This document shows, one piece after another, positions 1-8,945 of a DNA stretch of 64,000 nucleotides. The position numbers and the translations under genes are program-made. The first letter of the stretch is position 1, and every line of letters begins with the position of its first letter. The stretch comes from Phycisphaeraceae bacterium (GTDB lineage Bacteria; Planctomycetota; Phycisphaerae; Phycisphaerales; UBA1924), in the NCBI GenBank assembly GCA_019636615.1, contig JAHBXF010000001.1, positions 1,302,001 through 1,366,000 of the forward strand. The letters run 5' to 3'. A model generated the notes under the pieces. That model was not told where the DNA came from, made no database searches, and saw nothing but the letters and a program-made list of their open reading frames with translations.

Positions 1-3
1 AAA

Positions 4-33
4 GGCCCCGGCGCAGGTGATCGCGCCGGGGCC
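4..33 (-). terminator. Intrinsic terminator-like hairpin after the trypsin/FN3 gene
   Basis: A perfect 11-bp inverted repeat (4-14 with 23-33) encloses an 8-base loop. Read on the minus strand it lies about 28 bases past the stop codon of the exported protease gene and is followed by TTT before the window ends. The stem is almost pure G/C. This fits a rho-independent terminator, but the rest of the U tract is outside the window. Confidence 0.6.
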
Positions 34-61
34 GGGTATGTGGGTCAGGATGTGCGGCGGT

Positions 62-3000
62 TCAGCAGCCGCCGTTTTCCCACGCGGCGAAGAAGAAGTC
101 AACGTCGTCGCCATCGACACCGCCGTCGTAGTTCACGTCGGCGGTGGGGTCGCCCTGTTCCCAGGCGTCGAAGAAGGCCTGAACGTCCGAGCCGTCGATG
201 CCGCCGTCCTGGTTGAAGTCGGCCGGGCAGGGCACGGGAAGGACAAAGAGGGAGACGCGGTTGGAGAAGGCGTTGCCGCAGGGGCTGGTGATGAAGCACT
301 GGAAGAGGTCGCCGTCGTCGTCTTCGGTCACGCCGAAGACTTCGAGGGTGTTGGTGAAGGAGCCGGAGATGTTGCCGCCGTCGACGAGCAGGTCGCCGTT
401 GCGGCGCCAGCGGAAGGATGTTGCGCCCGCGGCCTCCACGGTGAAGGTGGCGGTGCCGCCCACCACGACGTACTGATCCTCGGGTTCAAGGTCAAAGATG
501 GCCTCGGTGCCGGCGAAGCCGGAGTCGGAGAGGCTCATGGGGCTGATGCCGCAGGGGCTGATGGCCTGCACCCAGTAGAAGTAGACGGTGTCGCCCACCG
601 TGGTGAGGTCGGAGTAGGGGGAACTGTTCTTGGTGCCCAGCAGGGTTGCGGTGCCTGAGTTGTTGACGGTGTTGCGGAAGATGCGGTAGTTGGTGGCGTT
701 GGGCGAGGCGTTCCAGGAGATGGAGACGCTGTTGCAGTTGCGGCCGTCTGACGCGCGAACGTTGGTAGGCGCGGCGGGCGGGCCCTGGCGGAAGCCTTCG
801 TCGGGGCCGACGAGCGGGCTGGCGAAGCAGTTGTTGGCCGAGTTGATCCAGTAGAAGTAGGTGGTGCCGACGGCGGCGGTGTTGTCCTGGTAGATGTTGC
901 CGACGACGTTGTTGGCCACGACGGCGGCGTCATTCACGTTGTTGGTGGTGCCGCGCAGGATGCGGTAGAACTGAGCGTTGTTGCCCGAGTTCCAGGTGAG
1001 GGTGACGGTGTTGCAGTTGGTGCCGTCGCTGGCGGCGAAGTTGGAGGGTGAGTTGGGCGGGTACTGCCTGTAGCCGAAGTCCGGGCCCGCGAGCGAGCCG
1101 TTGCCGCAGGCGTTGGAGGCGCGGACCCAGTAGCGGTAGTTGAAGGCGGGCAGGCCGGTGGCGTCGGTGTAGAAGAGATTGTTGGTGTTGGCGAGCACGG
1201 CGGGGACGCCCGGCAACTGCGGGGAGTCGCGGAAGACGGTGTACGAGGTGGCGGTGAAGGCGGCGGTCCAGGTGATGGTGACGCCGTCGCAAGTGGTGCC
1301 GTCGGTGGCCTGAACGTTGCCGGGCAGGCCTGGCGTCGAGGTCCGCGAGCCGGTGACGGCGGAGGAATAGGCGCTCACGCCGCAGGAGTTGTTCGCGCGG
1401 ACCCAGTAGTAGTAGACAATGTTGGCCGTGGCGGTGCTGTCGAGCAGCGAACTGGAAATGGGGCTGGCGATGAGGGTGGCGGTGCCGCTGTTGTTGACGG
1501 TGTTGCGGTAGACGCGGTAGTTGCTGGCGCCGCTGACAGAGTTCCAGGTGAGGTTGACGCCGCTGCAGCCTGAGCCGAGTGTGGAGAGCCCGGTGGGCGT
1601 GCCCGGGATGACGAGGCGAGCGCCGGAAGCGCTGGAGGAATAGCCGCTGAGCGTGCAGGCGTTCTCTGAGCGCACCCAGTAGAAATACGTGGTGCCTGCA
1701 ACGGCCGAAGAGTCGGTGTAGGAGGTGCCCGAGGGGGAGGCGATCTGCGTCGCAGAGCCGCTGCTGTTGGTGGTGTTGCGGTAGACGCGGTAGTTGCTCA
1801 CGCCGCTGACGCTGTTCCACGTGAGGCCGATGTTGGAACAGGTGGGGTTGGTTTGGAGGTTGCTGGGTGTCGAGGGCGCGAGGCAGGCCTGAACGGTGAT
1901 CTGCTGGGCGTCCCAGGTGTCGGTGTCGTTGTTGTTTGAGTTGCCGTCGGTGCCCGAGTCGAGGACGACGCCGACCCAGTAGGTTCCCGGCGCGACGGAG
2001 TAGGGGATCTGGATGCTGCCGATGTTCACGGTCACGTTCTGCATGGGGTCGTAGTCCCACGTGAAGGTGCGTGTGGCCAGCAGGGTGTCGGAAGAGGAGA
2101 TGTCGTTGTTGGTGGAGAGGTAGACGCGGAAGGTGTAGGTGTTGCTCGCCGGGTTGGCGTTGGTGACGTTGGAGGCGAGGAAGTTGGAAGTGAAGGAATC
2201 GCCCTGGCGGAGGGTGGTGGCCGACGCGAAGCGGAAGCGCAGGGCTTCAAGGTCGAAGGTGCTGCCGCGGGTGTTGGTCTTGAAGGTTTCAAGGTCAGTC
2301 GTGAACTGCTGCCAGAGGGCGCAGTAGGCGGCGCTGGTGCTGCGGTTGGAGGTTGAACAGACGGCGGCGACGTAGCGGTTGCCGTCGGAGACGCGGTACA
2401 TGGCGCTGCCGCTCATGCCGCCCCAGACCGCGGTGAAGCAGCCGGTGGTGGTGTTGAGATTGAACTGGTTGTCGAAGAGGCCGGGGCAGCCGTCCGGCGT
2501 GCCGGACCAGAAGTACATCTGGCGGCCGGTGTGCAGCGTGCCGCTGACGTTGCAGGTTTCGGCGGGGTAGGAATAGTTGAAGTGGGTGGTGCTGGTGCTG
2601 CACGTGCCGTACGACCAGCCGTACGAGCCGGTGAGCATGCCGATCTGACGGGTGCCGGTTCGGCTCAGGCGGATGGCGCCCACGTCGCGGTCCCAGTTGC
2701 CGTTGTTGACATAGTCAGAGCCCGCGAGATACTGCGTGCCGCGCGCCCAGCCGAAGTGCTGGTGCACGGCGGTGGAGCCGGGGGGGTTGACGGCGCCGAC
2801 GCCGTCCCAACCCGGGTAGACCCAGATTTCCTGGGCATACGCGAAGATGTTGATGCCGTTGGGGTTGCGGGCATAAACACAGTGCGCGGCGGTGAGCACC
2901 ACGCCGGCGTCGGCCATGGAGCCCGAGCACGAGAAGAAGCGGTCGTTGCCGTTCTGGTCAACAAAGCGCATGGCCAGACGCACGTTGGCGCGGGCCGGGT

Positions 3001-3460
3001 AGGTTTGAAGGGTGGCGTCGCTGACGCTGGACATGGTGCCGAAGCCGCGCGCCATTTCGTGGCCGATGTCGATGGGGCCATCGCCCGTGAACGGGTTGCC
3101 GCCGATGCCCGGGCCGGGGCCGAAGGCGGGGTCACCCAGGGGGATCTCGTACATCTCTCCCGTCTCGGCGTCGTAGAACATGACGCTCTCAGAGACGAAA
3201 TCGATGGGCAGCACCGACGGCGTGGGGTGCGCCATGGGCATCGGGGGGATCTGATCGAGGGGTGGGTGGTTGGGGAGCGGGATGTGCTCGTCAACCAGGA
3301 ATGGATCCTGCGCGGGGGGCAGTGCGTTGGAGGGCACCGCGTTGACCACCGGGGTGGGGCCGCTGAAAGGGGCCGCGTTGACCTGGGCCAGAGCGGGCGC
3401 CCCGGCACAAGCAATGAAACCGGCCGCGACTGCGCGGCGCACGAGAGATGAAACGTTCAC
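62..3460 (-). CDS. Exported trypsin-like protein with FN3 repeats, Ig-like domain and C-terminal calcium-loop tail
   Basis: The protein is about 1132 residues from a GTG start at 3460, chosen because AGGAGG lies 5 bases upstream; the frame stays open to 3523 without a comparable site. A Sec signal peptide (about 1-25, ending ALA) is followed by a chymotrypsin-fold region with TAAHC (H193), RDVGAI (D259) and GMSGSA (S350). About five fibronectin-type-III repeats of roughly 90 residues run from 525 to 985, then an Ig-like domain, then two loops of the DFNQDGGIDGSD type at 1075-1132. Such paired loops resemble dockerin/EF-hand modules and end many Phycisphaerae surface proteins. The residue before the nucleophile is Met where trypsins have Asp (GDSG), so proteolysis is likely but not certain. 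The gene is transcribed alone towards the left edge. Confidence 0.85.
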   Translation of the reverse strand: MNVSSLVRRAVAAGFIACAGAPALAQVNAAPFSGPTPVVNAVPSNALPPAQDPFLVDEHIPLPNHPPLDQIPPMPMAHPTPSVLPIDFVSESVMFYDAETGEMYEIPLGDPAFGPGPGIGGNPFTGDGPIDIGHEMARGFGTMSSVSDATLQTYPARANVRLAMRFVDQNGNDRFFSCSGSMADAGVVLTAAHCVYARNPNGINIFAYAQEIWVYPGWDGVGAVNPPGSTAVHQHFGWARGTQYLAGSDYVNNGNWDRDVGAIRLSRTGTRQIGMLTGSYGWSYGTCSTSTTHFNYSYPAETCNVSGTLHTGRQMYFWSGTPDGCPGLFDNQFNLNTTTGCFTAVWGGMSGSAMYRVSDGNRYVAAVCSTSNRSTSAAYCALWQQFTTDLETFKTNTRGSTFDLEALRFRFASATTLRQGDSFTSNFLASNVTNANPASNTYTFRVYLSTNNDISSSDTLLATRTFTWDYDPMQNVTVNIGSIQIPYSVAPGTYWVGVVLDSGTDGNSNNNDTDTWDAQQITVQACLAPSTPSNLQTNPTCSNIGLTWNSVSGVSNYRVYRNTTNSSGSATQIASPSGTSYTDSSAVAGTTYFYWVRSENACTLSGYSSSASGARLVIPGTPTGLSTLGSGCSGVNLTWNSVSGASNYRVYRNTVNNSGTATLIASPISSSLLDSTATANIVYYYWVRANNSCGVSAYSSAVTGSRTSTPGLPGNVQATDGTTCDGVTITWTAAFTATSYTVFRDSPQLPGVPAVLANTNNLFYTDATGLPAFNYRYWVRASNACGNGSLAGPDFGYRQYPPNSPSNFAASDGTNCNTVTLTWNSGNNAQFYRILRGTTNNVNDAAVVANNVVGNIYQDNTAAVGTTYFYWINSANNCFASPLVGPDEGFRQGPPAAPTNVRASDGRNCNSVSISWNASPNATNYRIFRNTVNNSGTATLLGTKNSSPYSDLTTVGDTVYFYWVQAISPCGISPMSLSDSGFAGTEAIFDLEPEDQYVVVGGTATFTVEAAGATSFRWRRNGDLLVDGGNISGSFTNTLEVFGVTEDDDGDLFQCFITSPCGNAFSNRVSLFVLPVPCPADFNQDGGIDGSDVQAFFDAWEQGDPTADVNYDGGVDGDDVDFFFAAWENGGC

Positions 3461-3498
3461 TGAAACCTCCTTTTCCCTGGACCTGACTTGGAACCTTG

Positions 3499-3527
3499 AT
3501 CCTACCAAAACCCCGATAGACAAACAA
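3499..3527 (-). promoter_or_regulatory. Candidate sigma70-type promoter for the trypsin/FN3 gene
   Basis: On the minus strand TTGTTT (3522-3527) and TAGGAT (3499-3504) are separated by exactly 17 bases, about 40 bases upstream of the GTG start and its AGGAGG. The stretch is clearly more A/T-rich than its surroundings. Matches to consensus are only 3/6 and 4/6. Confidence 0.35.
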
Positions 3528-4003
3528 GCGCAAATTGGACAAAAACACTCAGTTCATGAAGCGAGTATCTTTGCCCGTCGCGCCTGTCGTCGTAAGTGGT
3601 TGCACATCAATGATTTGTGAAGAAACGCCGCGACACGTCCGAGAATCCCTGGTTTCGGTGGCGTGTAAGGTGGTTGGCATCACGCGTGGCAGCCCTCCGG
3701 GGCCCGGTGTATCTCGGGGTGAGGAGAGGGTCATCGGGGCCCGCGGGTGTGGGTTGCGGGCCTGGGGTGAATTCCCCGCCAATTTGGGGGGCGTGCGGAA
3801 AGAGAGACACGGCGGGGAGAGGGGCGGCGCGCGCCGCGGAGAAAGTTTGGCGTGCTCTTCAGGGGGTGTTCGCGGGGGCGTGTGCCGGGGCGCCGCCGCG
3901 CCGGCAGGAGTGGGGCAGGGGAGTCGGGGGGCGGGTCGCGCCGGGGAGAGAGAGCCGCGCTACGCTCCGGCTCAATTTCCCCCGGGGCAGGAGTACACGC
4001 CGG
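3528..4003. other. Intergenic region between divergent genes, no gene seen
   Basis: About 475 bases separate the divergent protease and PQQ-propeller genes. Open frames here have no ribosome site and no G/C third-position bias of their own, so I call no gene. Visible structure: a perfect 7-bp inverted repeat (3738-3744 with 3756-3762, 11-base loop) and a perfect 14-base palindrome at 3824-3837. The right part is very G-rich on the plus strand. I recognise no promoter, small RNA or riboswitch. Confidence 0.5.
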
Positions 4004-5164
4004 ATGGACCGATCGATGAAGACGCTGCGCATCGTTGGAAGTGGGCTGTGCGCCATGGCGGCGCTGACGGCGGGGCTGGCGGGGTGCGCCACGAACGGCG
4101 TGAGTGAGCCGAAGCCGGTGCGCACCAGCGCGGGCGAGTCGGCGTATCCCTCTGATTACACGGCGTGGGCCGAGGTCGGGTACCGGCTTGACTGGTCGGG
4201 CTTTCCGTTCCCCATGGCGGGCCGGCCGGAGATCCTGCGCACGGCGGTCTTTGACGATTCGATCGTGCTTGTCGAGCGTCGCAACGGCGCGGCCTTCATC
4301 AACGCGATGACGGGCGAGCGCCGGTGGGCGACCGAACTCGCGGGCCCGCTGACGAAGTATGTGGGCATCGTGCGCGACCCGCGCGATCCCGGGAACGTGA
4401 TCGTGTGCAGCCAGTCGGAGGGGTATGTGATTGCCGCCTCGACGGGGACGCTGCTGGCGCGCGAGCGGTTTTCACGGGTGGTAGACACGCCGCCGGTGAC
4501 CACGGGCAACCTGGCGATCTTCGGCACGTCGGTGGGCGAGGTGCTCGCGCACCTGCTGGGCCGCAACGTGAAGGCGTGGGGTTTCCAGAGCGACGGCGCG
4601 ATTACCTCGGCGCCGGTGATGGTGAGCGATGGCGTGCTGTGCGCGGTGTCGCAGGCCGGGGACGTGATGTTCCTGAGCGCCCAGGGCGGGCAGATGGTCG
4701 GGCGGGCCAGGGTGCTCGGCGGGCTGGCGACCAACCCGGTGACAGACGGCAACCTGGTGTACATCGCGGGGCTCGATCAATCGGTGTGGTGCTTTGCCCG
4801 CAACGGGCAACTGGTGTGGCGTCAGCGCACCTCCAACCCGCTGCGCACGCAGCCCGCGTTTGTCGGCGGCGTGTATTACGGCGCGCAGCAGCGCGAAGGG
4901 CTCGTGGCGCGCAGCGCTCAGGACGGCGCCGTGATCTGGGAGAACAAGGACCTTGCCGGCACGGTGCTGGGTTTGCGCGGCGGGCGGCTGATAGTGTGGG
5001 ATTCGGCGTCACGCCGGCTCTGGTCGGTTGATCCCGCGACGGGGGCCATCGCCGCGTCGATGCACCTGCGCGAGACCGTGTGGCTGCACGCCGACGGCGA
5101 GCGCGACGGCAACCTCTACGCGCTGAGCGAGCGCGGCACGGTGGGCAAGTTCGTCCCGCGATAA
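4004..5164 (+). CDS. PQQ-binding-like beta-propeller lipoprotein
   Basis: The protein is about 386 residues from ATG 4004, with GCAGGAG ending 10 bases upstream; ATG 4016 four codons later is an alternative. The N-terminus is a lipoprotein signal with the lipobox LAGC, so the protein is probably anchored in a membrane facing the periplasm. The rest is made of repeated blades with patterns such as INAMTGERRW, AASTGTLL and SVDPATGAI, typical of PQQ/BamB-like beta-propellers. BamB helps insert outer-membrane proteins, but many lineages have unrelated propeller lipoproteins, so orthology to bamB is not claimed. The next gene, a 33-residue peptide, follows by 63 bases. Confidence 0.8.
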   Translation: MDRSMKTLRIVGSGLCAMAALTAGLAGCATNGVSEPKPVRTSAGESAYPSDYTAWAEVGYRLDWSGFPFPMAGRPEILRTAVFDDSIVLVERRNGAAFINAMTGERRWATELAGPLTKYVGIVRDPRDPGNVIVCSQSEGYVIAASTGTLLARERFSRVVDTPPVTTGNLAIFGTSVGEVLAHLLGRNVKAWGFQSDGAITSAPVMVSDGVLCAVSQAGDVMFLSAQGGQMVGRARVLGGLATNPVTDGNLVYIAGLDQSVWCFARNGQLVWRQRTSNPLRTQPAFVGGVYYGAQQREGLVARSAQDGAVIWENKDLAGTVLGLRGGRLIVWDSASRRLWSVDPATGAIAASMHLRETVWLHADGERDGNLYALSERGTVGKFVPR

Positions 5165-5227
5165 GGCGCGCCCGCGCGGGGCCTTGGGGCCAGAGGGCGC
5201 TGCGCCCGACACCCCGGGAGGAGCGCG

Positions 5228-5329
5228 ATGGAATACCTGATCCTGATCGGGGTGGTCGCGCTGGGGCTGTGTCTCTATACCTTGGGCGGGGGGAAGATCT
5301 TCGGGGAAAAGAAGCCCCCGGGGCGGTAG
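5228..5329 (+). CDS. Small single-pass membrane peptide (33 aa)
   Basis: A 33-residue frame starts at ATG 5228 directly behind a strong GGAGGAG (5217-5223, 4 bases away). The peptide begins MEYLILIGVVALGL, one hydrophobic segment of about 18 residues, followed by a short basic tail ending KKPPGR. The strong ribosome site and the hydrophobic-then-basic layout argue that it is real. Glu-Tyr directly before the hydrophobic stretch recalls the mature N-terminus of Flp-type pilins, but there is no leader peptide and no pilus gene nearby. Function unknown. Confidence 0.55.
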   Translation: MEYLILIGVVALGLCLYTLGGGKIFGEKKPPGR

Positions 5330-5408
5330 TGCGCGCTTCAGAAAAGAAGAGTGAAGGCGTGGGAAGATCGTGCGAACCGGCGGGGCGTGCAGGAGTCTGA
5401 CCTGGCAC

Positions 5409-6830
5409 ATGCTCAACGCGATGTCTCTCTATGAGTGGTTCGGCTGGGGCCTGGTGGCGCTGGGCGGGGGGCTCGCGCTGTGGGGGTTGCTGCGCGATCG
5501 CGCGCGGGGTCGGGCGCGGTGCCCGGGGTGCTGGTATTCGATGGAAGCGCACGCCGCGCGGCTGCCGGCGACATGCCCGGAGTGCGGGCGGGTGGCGAAG
5601 CGAGCGACATCGCTCTACCGCACGCGGCGGAGGTGGGGGGTGATCAGCGTTGGGGCGGCGGTGATGGTGCTGGGCAACGTGCTGTTTGCGGTGCCACGCG
5701 TGCAGGAGTATGGGGCGGTGGGCGCGGTGCCGACGGTGCTGCTGGGGTGGGTAGCGCCGATTCGGCCTCAGGAGGTTCGTGAGCGGCCGGGCGTGGTGCG
5801 GCGCAGCGGGGTGATGGCGGACATCGAATGGCAGATTTTCAGACGGCAGGAGGACGGTCGCGTTGACGCGATGGGGGCATGGAGTTGGGCGCTGGGCACA
5901 CGGGCGTGGGGTGTGTGGGATCGGTGGCGTGGCAGGTCGTACGTGCGTGTGCTGGACTGCGGCCCGGCGGCGCGGGCGTGCGGGGTTACTTTGGATGAAG
6001 TTCAGGCGGTCTGGATCAACGACGATCTAAATATCAGCAGCGATATGGCGGAATGGTTTTGCAACGGCGGCTTGAAGGGGGGACTGGGCAGGGTGGGGCG
6101 GTTCGTGGCATATGAAGTCACGGAAGAAGAGTGGGGCCGCATCCGCGAGGTTGATGATGTGCTGCGGTCGCGGATGCCAGTGGAAGGTGTATTGCTGGAC
6201 CCAGCGATGAGCGCGGACATGGCGCGGGTGCTGAGCCTGGATGATGTGATGGTGACGCTGGAGCGTGAGCCGCGCACGCTCGCCGAGATGAAGGTGGTTG
6301 TGGAAGCGGTGACGGGGATGCGGGTGAGGGTGCTGAGCGATGAGATTCTGGAGGCATCGCTGTCTATAGAGCCAGGTATGCTGCCGGCGGGTAAGGCTGT
6401 AAGTGTGGTGCGACTCTTGTACGCGGGGGTAACTGGGGCAATGGCCGAGACCAAGCCGGTGTGGACAGTGCGCGGGGACGAGGTGCTGATTGGGCCGGTA
6501 AGAGAGGTGCCGCGGGGAATGATGGTGATAGATATTGATGTGTACCGGGGGTGGTATGGGGCCTATGTTGAAGCGCGGGACCACTTTTTCGAACAGCATC
6601 AGGTCAGCCCGATCAGGGAGTCATATTCCGAGTTAGAGGAGTTGATGGGGCGTTGGTGGTTTGAGAGCCTCATGGGTGTTGGAGAGCAGTTTGGATATGG
6701 CGTGCAGGACGGGCACCCCCGTGGCGTGGTGTTGATTGGGCGAAGGATGATTTTGCGTGGCACCGCGTGCGACTTCGCGGAGGTCGAGCGCGAGATTGTG
6801 CGGGCAACGTCAAAGGGCGACGGTGGGTGA
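5409..6830 (+). CDS. Zinc-ribbon membrane protein of unknown function
   Basis: The protein is about 473 residues from ATG 5409; ATG 5421 and GTG 5370 are alternatives, and the only visible AGGAG (5391-5395) is 13 bases before 5409. A transmembrane segment (about 12-28) is followed by a four-cysteine zinc ribbon (CPGC at 38-41, CPEC at 56-59), then a second transmembrane segment (about 78-95) and a large soluble part. This segment-ribbon-segment layout recurs in planctomycete membrane proteins without known function. The soluble part shows no domain I recognise. It ends 12 bases before the convergent neighbour. Confidence 0.7.
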   Translation: MLNAMSLYEWFGWGLVALGGGLALWGLLRDRARGRARCPGCWYSMEAHAARLPATCPECGRVAKRATSLYRTRRRWGVISVGAAVMVLGNVLFAVPRVQEYGAVGAVPTVLLGWVAPIRPQEVRERPGVVRRSGVMADIEWQIFRRQEDGRVDAMGAWSWALGTRAWGVWDRWRGRSYVRVLDCGPAARACGVTLDEVQAVWINDDLNISSDMAEWFCNGGLKGGLGRVGRFVAYEVTEEEWGRIREVDDVLRSRMPVEGVLLDPAMSADMARVLSLDDVMVTLEREPRTLAEMKVVVEAVTGMRVRVLSDEILEASLSIEPGMLPAGKAVSVVRLLYAGVTGAMAETKPVWTVRGDEVLIGPVREVPRGMMVIDIDVYRGWYGAYVEARDHFFEQHQVSPIRESYSELEELMGRWWFESLMGVGEQFGYGVQDGHPRGVVLIGRRMILRGTACDFAEVEREIVRATSKGDGG

Positions 6831-6842
6831 ACCTGTACGGGC

Positions 6843-7799
6843 TCATGTTCGCCGCGATGCACCGACGGGCTTGACGATGAGTGCTGTGACGGGGCCGCGC
6901 GCTTCGCGGGTGGCGAGGGCATCGCGTGTTGTGGTGGGCGCGGGTTCGTCGTGGAGCACGGCCGCGCTGGAGGAGGTGCGCGAGGCGGCGCGTTGCTTGG
7001 CGGCCGGGGCGGTGCGGGTCATGGTGGCCATGGCGCGCAGGCTGCTTGTGAGAACGGCGTCTGCGGGGAGGGTGAGCAGGGTGAGCGTGGCGGCGCCCTC
7101 GATGACGCGGACATCGTCGTCGATGGCGTCGTCGAAGATCTCGTCGCGTCGCTGGTCGAAGGCGCGGCAGTACTCGGCGACGAGTTGTTTGTTGAGCGGG
7201 CCGCCCGCGGGCGCGCCCGGCGCGGGCATGTCGAAGTTCCAGAGTGCGCTGAGAACATCGGCGAGGATCTCGCGGGCGTGCAGGATGCGCGGCGCAGAGG
7301 CCTGGAGCAGGATGGGCAGGATGCAGGCGCGGGGGTTGAGCCCCATGTGTTCTTCGACGCGCTGGGCGACCGAGGCGGCGGCGGAGCGCGCGACGATCAT
7401 GCCCTGGCGCGCGGCGAAGCGGTCGAGGCCGGCGGCGAGGGGAACGCTGATGCCCGGGTCTGGCCCGCCCTTGAGCAGGTCGCCGGCGAGGGCGCCAAGG
7501 TATGAGCGTTCAGAGTCGTAGAGGCTGGCGTGGGTGAAGTTGCGTAGCGGCGCGAGGGGCTCTTCGGTGGCGATGCGCTCGCCGACGTCGTGCATGTCGG
7601 CGGCGGGGGTGTCGTTCTCGACTCCGGGGCAGATCAGCCCTTCACGCCAGAGGGGGGATGTCCACTCCCAACTCTGGATGAGTTGCTTGTAGGTCGGCAC
7701 GCGCTGCGCGGCGGCCGTGGCGGCGCCGGCGTCGTGCGGCGCGTCGAGGGGGGCGGGCAGCAGGGTGTAGACGCGGCGCGCCAGGAGCAGCGCGGCCAT
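6843..7799 (-). CDS. Conserved hypothetical protein, probably soluble
   Basis: The protein is about 318 residues from ATG 7799. The frame stays open to 7949, but that would overlap the start of the divergent BtuF-like gene, and no ribosome site supports an earlier start. No signal peptide, transmembrane segment or known motif is visible. The middle is rich in helix-forming Ala, Leu and Arg and carries repeated patterns such as ASVAQRVEEHMG; the last 60 residues are Ala/Thr/Arg-rich and probably disordered. Codon use matches the neighbours. I do not recognise a family. Confidence 0.6.
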   Translation of the reverse strand: MAALLLARRVYTLLPAPLDAPHDAGAATAAAQRVPTYKQLIQSWEWTSPLWREGLICPGVENDTPAADMHDVGERIATEEPLAPLRNFTHASLYDSERSYLGALAGDLLKGGPDPGISVPLAAGLDRFAARQGMIVARSAAASVAQRVEEHMGLNPRACILPILLQASAPRILHAREILADVLSALWNFDMPAPGAPAGGPLNKQLVAEYCRAFDQRRDEIFDDAIDDDVRVIEGAATLTLLTLPADAVLTSSLRAMATMTRTAPAAKQRAASRTSSSAAVLHDEPAPTTTRDALATREARGPVTALIVKPVGASRRT

Positions 7800-7939
7800 G
7801 GCGGGCGCTTCACGCGTGGTAAGGTGGTATGGGCTGACGACGATGTCCAAGCACAAGGGTAGCGCCGGGCGGGCAGAAACCCCCGCGGGCGGGCGCGGCG
7901 GTGGCGCGCCGGGGGCCTTACGCTCTGTGTGGAATCGGC

Positions 7940-8923
7940 ATGAAATCACCCCGGGTTGTGAGCCTGCTGCCTTCGGCCACCGAAACGCTGTGCGCGATCG
8001 GGGGTGGCGGCATGCTCGTGGGGCGGTCGCACGAGTGCAACTTTCCCGCGGGGCTCGGGGGCGTGCCGGTGCTCACGGGGCAGCGCATCAACGAGGGCAC
8101 CCCGGCCCAGATCGACGCGCAGGTGCGTGAGACGCTGGGCGCCGCGGGGGCGCAGTCGCTCTACACCATCGACGGGCCCGCGCTGGCGGCGCTGGCGCCG
8201 GACGTGATTCTCACGCAGGACCTGTGCGACGTGTGCTCGATCGATCTGGCGACGGTGAAGCGGCTGGCGGCGCAGTTGCCGCGCGAGCCGATGGTGGTAA
8301 GCCTGAACCCCGGGAGTGTTGAAGAAATCCTGGACGACGTGCTGCGCGTGGGCGGTGCGACGGGGCTGGAGCGCGAGGCGGGCGAGGTTGTGGTGCGGCT
8401 GCGCGAGCGGCTCTTCGCGGCCGGTGAATATGTGAACCCATATGACGACGGCGCGAGCGTCGCGCTGCTGGAGTGGACGGATCCGCTCTTTGTGGGCGGG
8501 CACTGGTCGGTGCAGTTGATCGAGCGGGCCGGCGGCGGTCACCCGCTGAACCCGACGCGGCTCTCGCCGGGGAGCGGCGCGGCGGCGGGGCCGCAGAGCG
8601 GCGAGCGTCGCGCGGGCAAGTCGGTGCGTGTGACGCACGAGCAACTGGTGGCCAGCGCGCCCGAGTGGGTGGTGATCGCGCCGTGCGGGTTTGGGCTTGA
8701 GCGTGCGTGGGCGGCGGCGGCTGATCTGGCGAATCAGCCGTGGTGGCGACAACTGCCCGCGGTGAAGCGCGGGCGCGTGGCGGTGGTGGATGGGGACCAG
8801 ATGTTCAACAGGCCCGGCCCGCGCGTGGTGGATGCCTTTGAATGGCTGGTGGGGTGGATCAACGATCGGCCCGGGCTGATGCCGCGCGGCTTTCCGTGGC
8901 GGCCGATGGGCGGCGCGCCGTGA
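7940..8923 (+). CDS. BtuF-like cobalamin-binding protein
   Basis: The protein is about 327 residues from ATG 7940. It begins RVVSLLPSATE and continues with VGRSHECNFP, the N-terminal signature of the BtuF/TroA-like periplasmic-binding fold that binds corrinoids or iron chelates. TQDLCDVC and WVVIAPCGF are also typical of the family. No signal peptide precedes it, as in the cytosolic cobalamin-binding branch found in many bacteria without a neighbouring BtuCD. No ABC permease or ATPase is adjacent. The GHL10 gene follows after 22 bases and is probably co-transcribed. The ligand is inferred from the family only. Confidence 0.75.
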   Translation: MKSPRVVSLLPSATETLCAIGGGGMLVGRSHECNFPAGLGGVPVLTGQRINEGTPAQIDAQVRETLGAAGAQSLYTIDGPALAALAPDVILTQDLCDVCSIDLATVKRLAAQLPREPMVVSLNPGSVEEILDDVLRVGGATGLEREAGEVVVRLRERLFAAGEYVNPYDDGASVALLEWTDPLFVGGHWSVQLIERAGGGHPLNPTRLSPGSGAAAGPQSGERRAGKSVRVTHEQLVASAPEWVVIAPCGFGLERAWAAAADLANQPWWRQLPAVKRGRVAVVDGDQMFNRPGPRVVDAFEWLVGWINDRPGLMPRGFPWRPMGGAP

Positions 8924-8945
8924 CTCTCGGGCAAGGAGGTGAAAG

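Noticed and set aside
4004..5164. Assignment of the PQQ-propeller lipoprotein as BamB
   Set aside because: Fold and lipobox agree, but no Bam-complex neighbour is present and many unrelated propellers look alike.
7800..7939. Possible cobalamin riboswitch before the BtuF-like gene
   Set aside because: The region is G/C-rich and can fold, but I see no B12-box and the leader is short for this riboswitch class.
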